Assembly: GCA_030640215.1 (NCBI GenBank)
Contig: DAOWJU010000322.1
Span: 1 to 7,217 of the forward strand
Direction of reading: 5' to 3'
DNA from: Desulfuromonadales bacterium
GTDB taxonomy: Bacteria; Desulfobacterota; Desulfuromonadia; Desulfuromonadales; BM103
DNA length: 7,217 bases
Under the pieces are notes generated by a model. It was not told the DNA's origin. It ran no database searches and saw only the letters and a list, made by a program, of their open reading frames with translations. Position numbers and translations under genes: made by a program. Of the stretch, positions 5,813 to 7,217 are shown one piece after another (within the stretch, counting starts at the first letter, position 1; each line of letters begins with the position of its first letter).

Positions 5813-7018
5813 GTGCCCCGAGCCAAGATAAAAGCAGCTATAAAAGATATCCGCCAAGGAAAGATGGTCATACTGGTTGATGATGAGAACCGGGAGAACG
5901 AAGGCGATCTGATTATTGCAGCAGAAAAGGTTACTCCTGAAGCGATCAATTTTATGGCCAGGGAAGGGCGGGGGCTGATCTGCCTGTCGCTGACCGAAGA
6001 GCGGGCAGATCATCTGCAATTAGCGCCGATGGTCAGTGATAATTCCTGCTCTTTCGGGACCGCATTTACGGTTTCGATAGAGGCCAAAACTGGTGTCACG
6101 ACCGGCATTTCTGCCGCCGATCGGGCCCGAACCATTCAGGTGGCCGTTGCCGACGATTCGAGTGCTGCCGATCTGGCCCGTCCCGGTCATGTCTTTCCCT
6201 TACGGGCGAAGCAGGGTGGGGTGCTGGTGCGTACTGGCCAGACGGAGGGATCGGTCGACATGGCTCGTCTCGCCGGACTTAAGCCGGCGGGTGTTATCTG
6301 CGAGATCATGAACGATGATGGAACCATGGCACGGATGCCGCAGCTTAAAGTTTTTGCGCTGAAACATGGGCTGAAGATCATTTCAATCGAAGATCTGATT
6401 GCTTACCGGTTCCAGAAAGAAGTGTTGGTGCACCGAGCTGCGGAAACGCTTCTGCCGACTTCGTATGGTGGCGAGTTCAGGTTGCTGGCCTATGAAAACG
6501 ATGTCGACCAGTCACAGCACCTGGCATTGGTCAAAGGAGAGATCGATCCACAACAGCCGGTGCTGGTTCGGGTCCATTCCGAGTGCCTGACCGGAGATAT
6601 CTTCGGTTCGCAACGCTGTGATTGTGGTGATCAACTTCAGGTCGCTATGCGCCAGATCGCTGAAAATGGCAGCGGAGTGATTCTCTATTTGCGCCAGGAA
6701 GGACGCGGTATTGGCTTGATCAACAAACTGAAAGCCTACTCCCTGCAGGATCAGGGGCAGGATACGGTCGAAGCTAATGAATCCCTGGGCTTTGATGCCG
6801 ATCTGCGTGATTACGGAATCGGTGCACAGATGCTGGCCGACCTTGGGGTGAAGAAGATTCGCTTGTTGACCAACAATCCGAAGAAGATGGTCGGTTTGCA
6901 GGGCTATGGCCTCGAGGTTGTTGAGCGGGTTGCAATTCAGTCCGAGCCGACAGATAACAATATCTACTACCTGAAAACCAAGCAGGAAAAGCTTGGACAT
7001 TTGCTGGCTAACCTTTGA
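5813..7018 (+). CDS. ribBA: Bifunctional 3,4-dihydroxy-2-butanone-4-phosphate synthase / GTP cyclohydrolase II (RibBA) with an altered RibB motif
   Basis: The protein has 401 residues, the normal RibBA length. The N-terminal RibB half (about 1-200) should make dihydroxybutanone phosphate from ribulose 5-phosphate. It has [10 protein letters not shown] (23-32), REGRGLIC (50-57), SAADRARTI (100-108), RPGHVFPL (123-130) and [12 protein letters not shown] (163-174). The C-terminal RibA half (about 205-401) should open GTP to the first riboflavin intermediate. It has the zinc cysteines C258, C269 and C271, RQEGRGIGL (294-302), the [11 protein letters not shown] segment and LTNNPKK. One residue stands out: the usual GHTE motif reads GQTE, with Gln143 (CAG, 6239-6241) where the family has a metal-binding His (His153 in E. 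coli RibB). RibB activity may be lost or altered, while the RibA half looks intact. Riboflavin feeds FMN and FAD, which the neighbouring ETF needs. Confidence 0.95.
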   Translation: MPRAKIKAAIKDIRQGKMVILVDDENRENEGDLIIAAEKVTPEAINFMAREGRGLICLSLTEERADHLQLAPMVSDNSCSFGTAFTVSIEAKTGVTTGISAADRARTIQVAVADDSSAADLARPGHVFPLRAKQGGVLVRTGQTEGSVDMARLAGLKPAGVICEIMNDDGTMARMPQLKVFALKHGLKIISIEDLIAYRFQKEVLVHRAAETLLPTSYGGEFRLLAYENDVDQSQHLALVKGEIDPQQPVLVRVHSECLTGDIFGSQRCDCGDQLQVAMRQIAENGSGVILYLRQEGRGIGLINKLKAYSLQDQGQDTVEANESLGFDADLRDYGIGAQMLADLGVKKIRLLTNNPKKMVGLQGYGLEVVERVAIQSEPTDNNIYYLKTKQEKLGHLLANL

Positions 7019-7056
7019 CCGTTAGTGCGAATCATTAAGGACGAGGATTGTTGAAG

Positions 7057-7217
7057 ATGACAGGACAGATAAAAATCTCACGTGTCGATTCGGCACTCTG
7101 TATCCAAATGTACCGACCGGAGAAAAAGAACGCTCTTACTCCAGAAATGTACGCCGGGATTGCGGAATCGATCAGGGGTGCTGATGCCGATGATAATATC
7201 CGCACCATTATCCTGCA
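7057..7217 (+). CDS. Enoyl-CoA hydratase/isomerase (crotonase) family protein, N-terminal part only
   Basis: The gene is cut by the window end after about 53 residues. The N-terminus has the crotonase pattern: a beta-strand with hydrophobic alternation (LCIQMYRP), then RPEKKNALTPEMY (about 20-32), a helix, and DDNIRTIIL leading toward the oxyanion-hole region, which is not in the window. Crotonases act on acyl-CoA thioesters as hydratases, isomerases or hydrolases; the exact activity cannot be judged from this piece. ATG 7057 is chosen, but an in-frame TTG at 7051 is closer to the GAGG at 7043-7046 and cannot be excluded. The gene follows ribBA after 38 bases, probably in the same operon, and fits an acyl-CoA degradation setting with etfBA nearby. 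Confidence 0.85.
   Translation, partial: MTGQIKISRVDSALCIQMYRPEKKNALTPEMYAGIAESIRGADADDNIRTIIL

Overview
The window reads as one strand of a chromosome from an anaerobic, respiratory Gram-negative bacterium. The best guess is a member of the Desulfuromonadales/Geobacter group. That placement is inference from gene content: a ferredoxin-fused EtfA, a cytochrome b/CCG-domain membrane oxidoreductase, a beta-barrel porin fragment and a fused RibBA. Every credible gene is on the + strand.

Layout. Positions 1-360 hold no convincing complete gene. They contain a possible 3' end of an upstream frame (3-164) and a stretch (211-305) unusually rich in complementary segments that may form a structured RNA leader or operator. 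A tight four-gene cluster follows: a small ribbon-helix-helix-like protein (361-549), etfB (555-1367), etfA with an N-terminal 2x[4Fe-4S] ferredoxin domain (1393-2736), and a membrane-anchored iron-sulfur oxidoreductase with two CCG domains (2774-4762), best read as an ETF:menaquinone oxidoreductase (EMO/EtfD type). Next is a decayed outer-membrane porin gene of which only the C-terminal beta-strands remain (about 4823-5278). A G-rich gap with a hairpin follows. The second set of genes is a SpoIIAA/STAS-like protein of unknown role (5395-5787), a bifunctional riboflavin-synthesis enzyme RibBA (5813-7018), and the start of an enoyl-CoA hydratase/isomerase cut by the window end (7057-7217).

How the parts fit. 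Acyl-CoA dehydrogenases of beta-oxidation or aromatic-acid degradation pass electrons to EtfBA. The membrane oxidoreductase would hand them to menaquinone. RibBA supplies the precursor of the FAD that ETF needs, and the crotonase-family gene suggests that acyl-CoA catabolism continues downstream. The points most worth a second look are the His-to-Gln replacement in the RibB half of RibBA (Gln143, at the metal-ligand position of the GHTE motif), the ferredoxin domain on EtfA beside a quinone-reducing partner, the small DNA-binding-like protein leading the operon, the structured leader, and the porin remnant.
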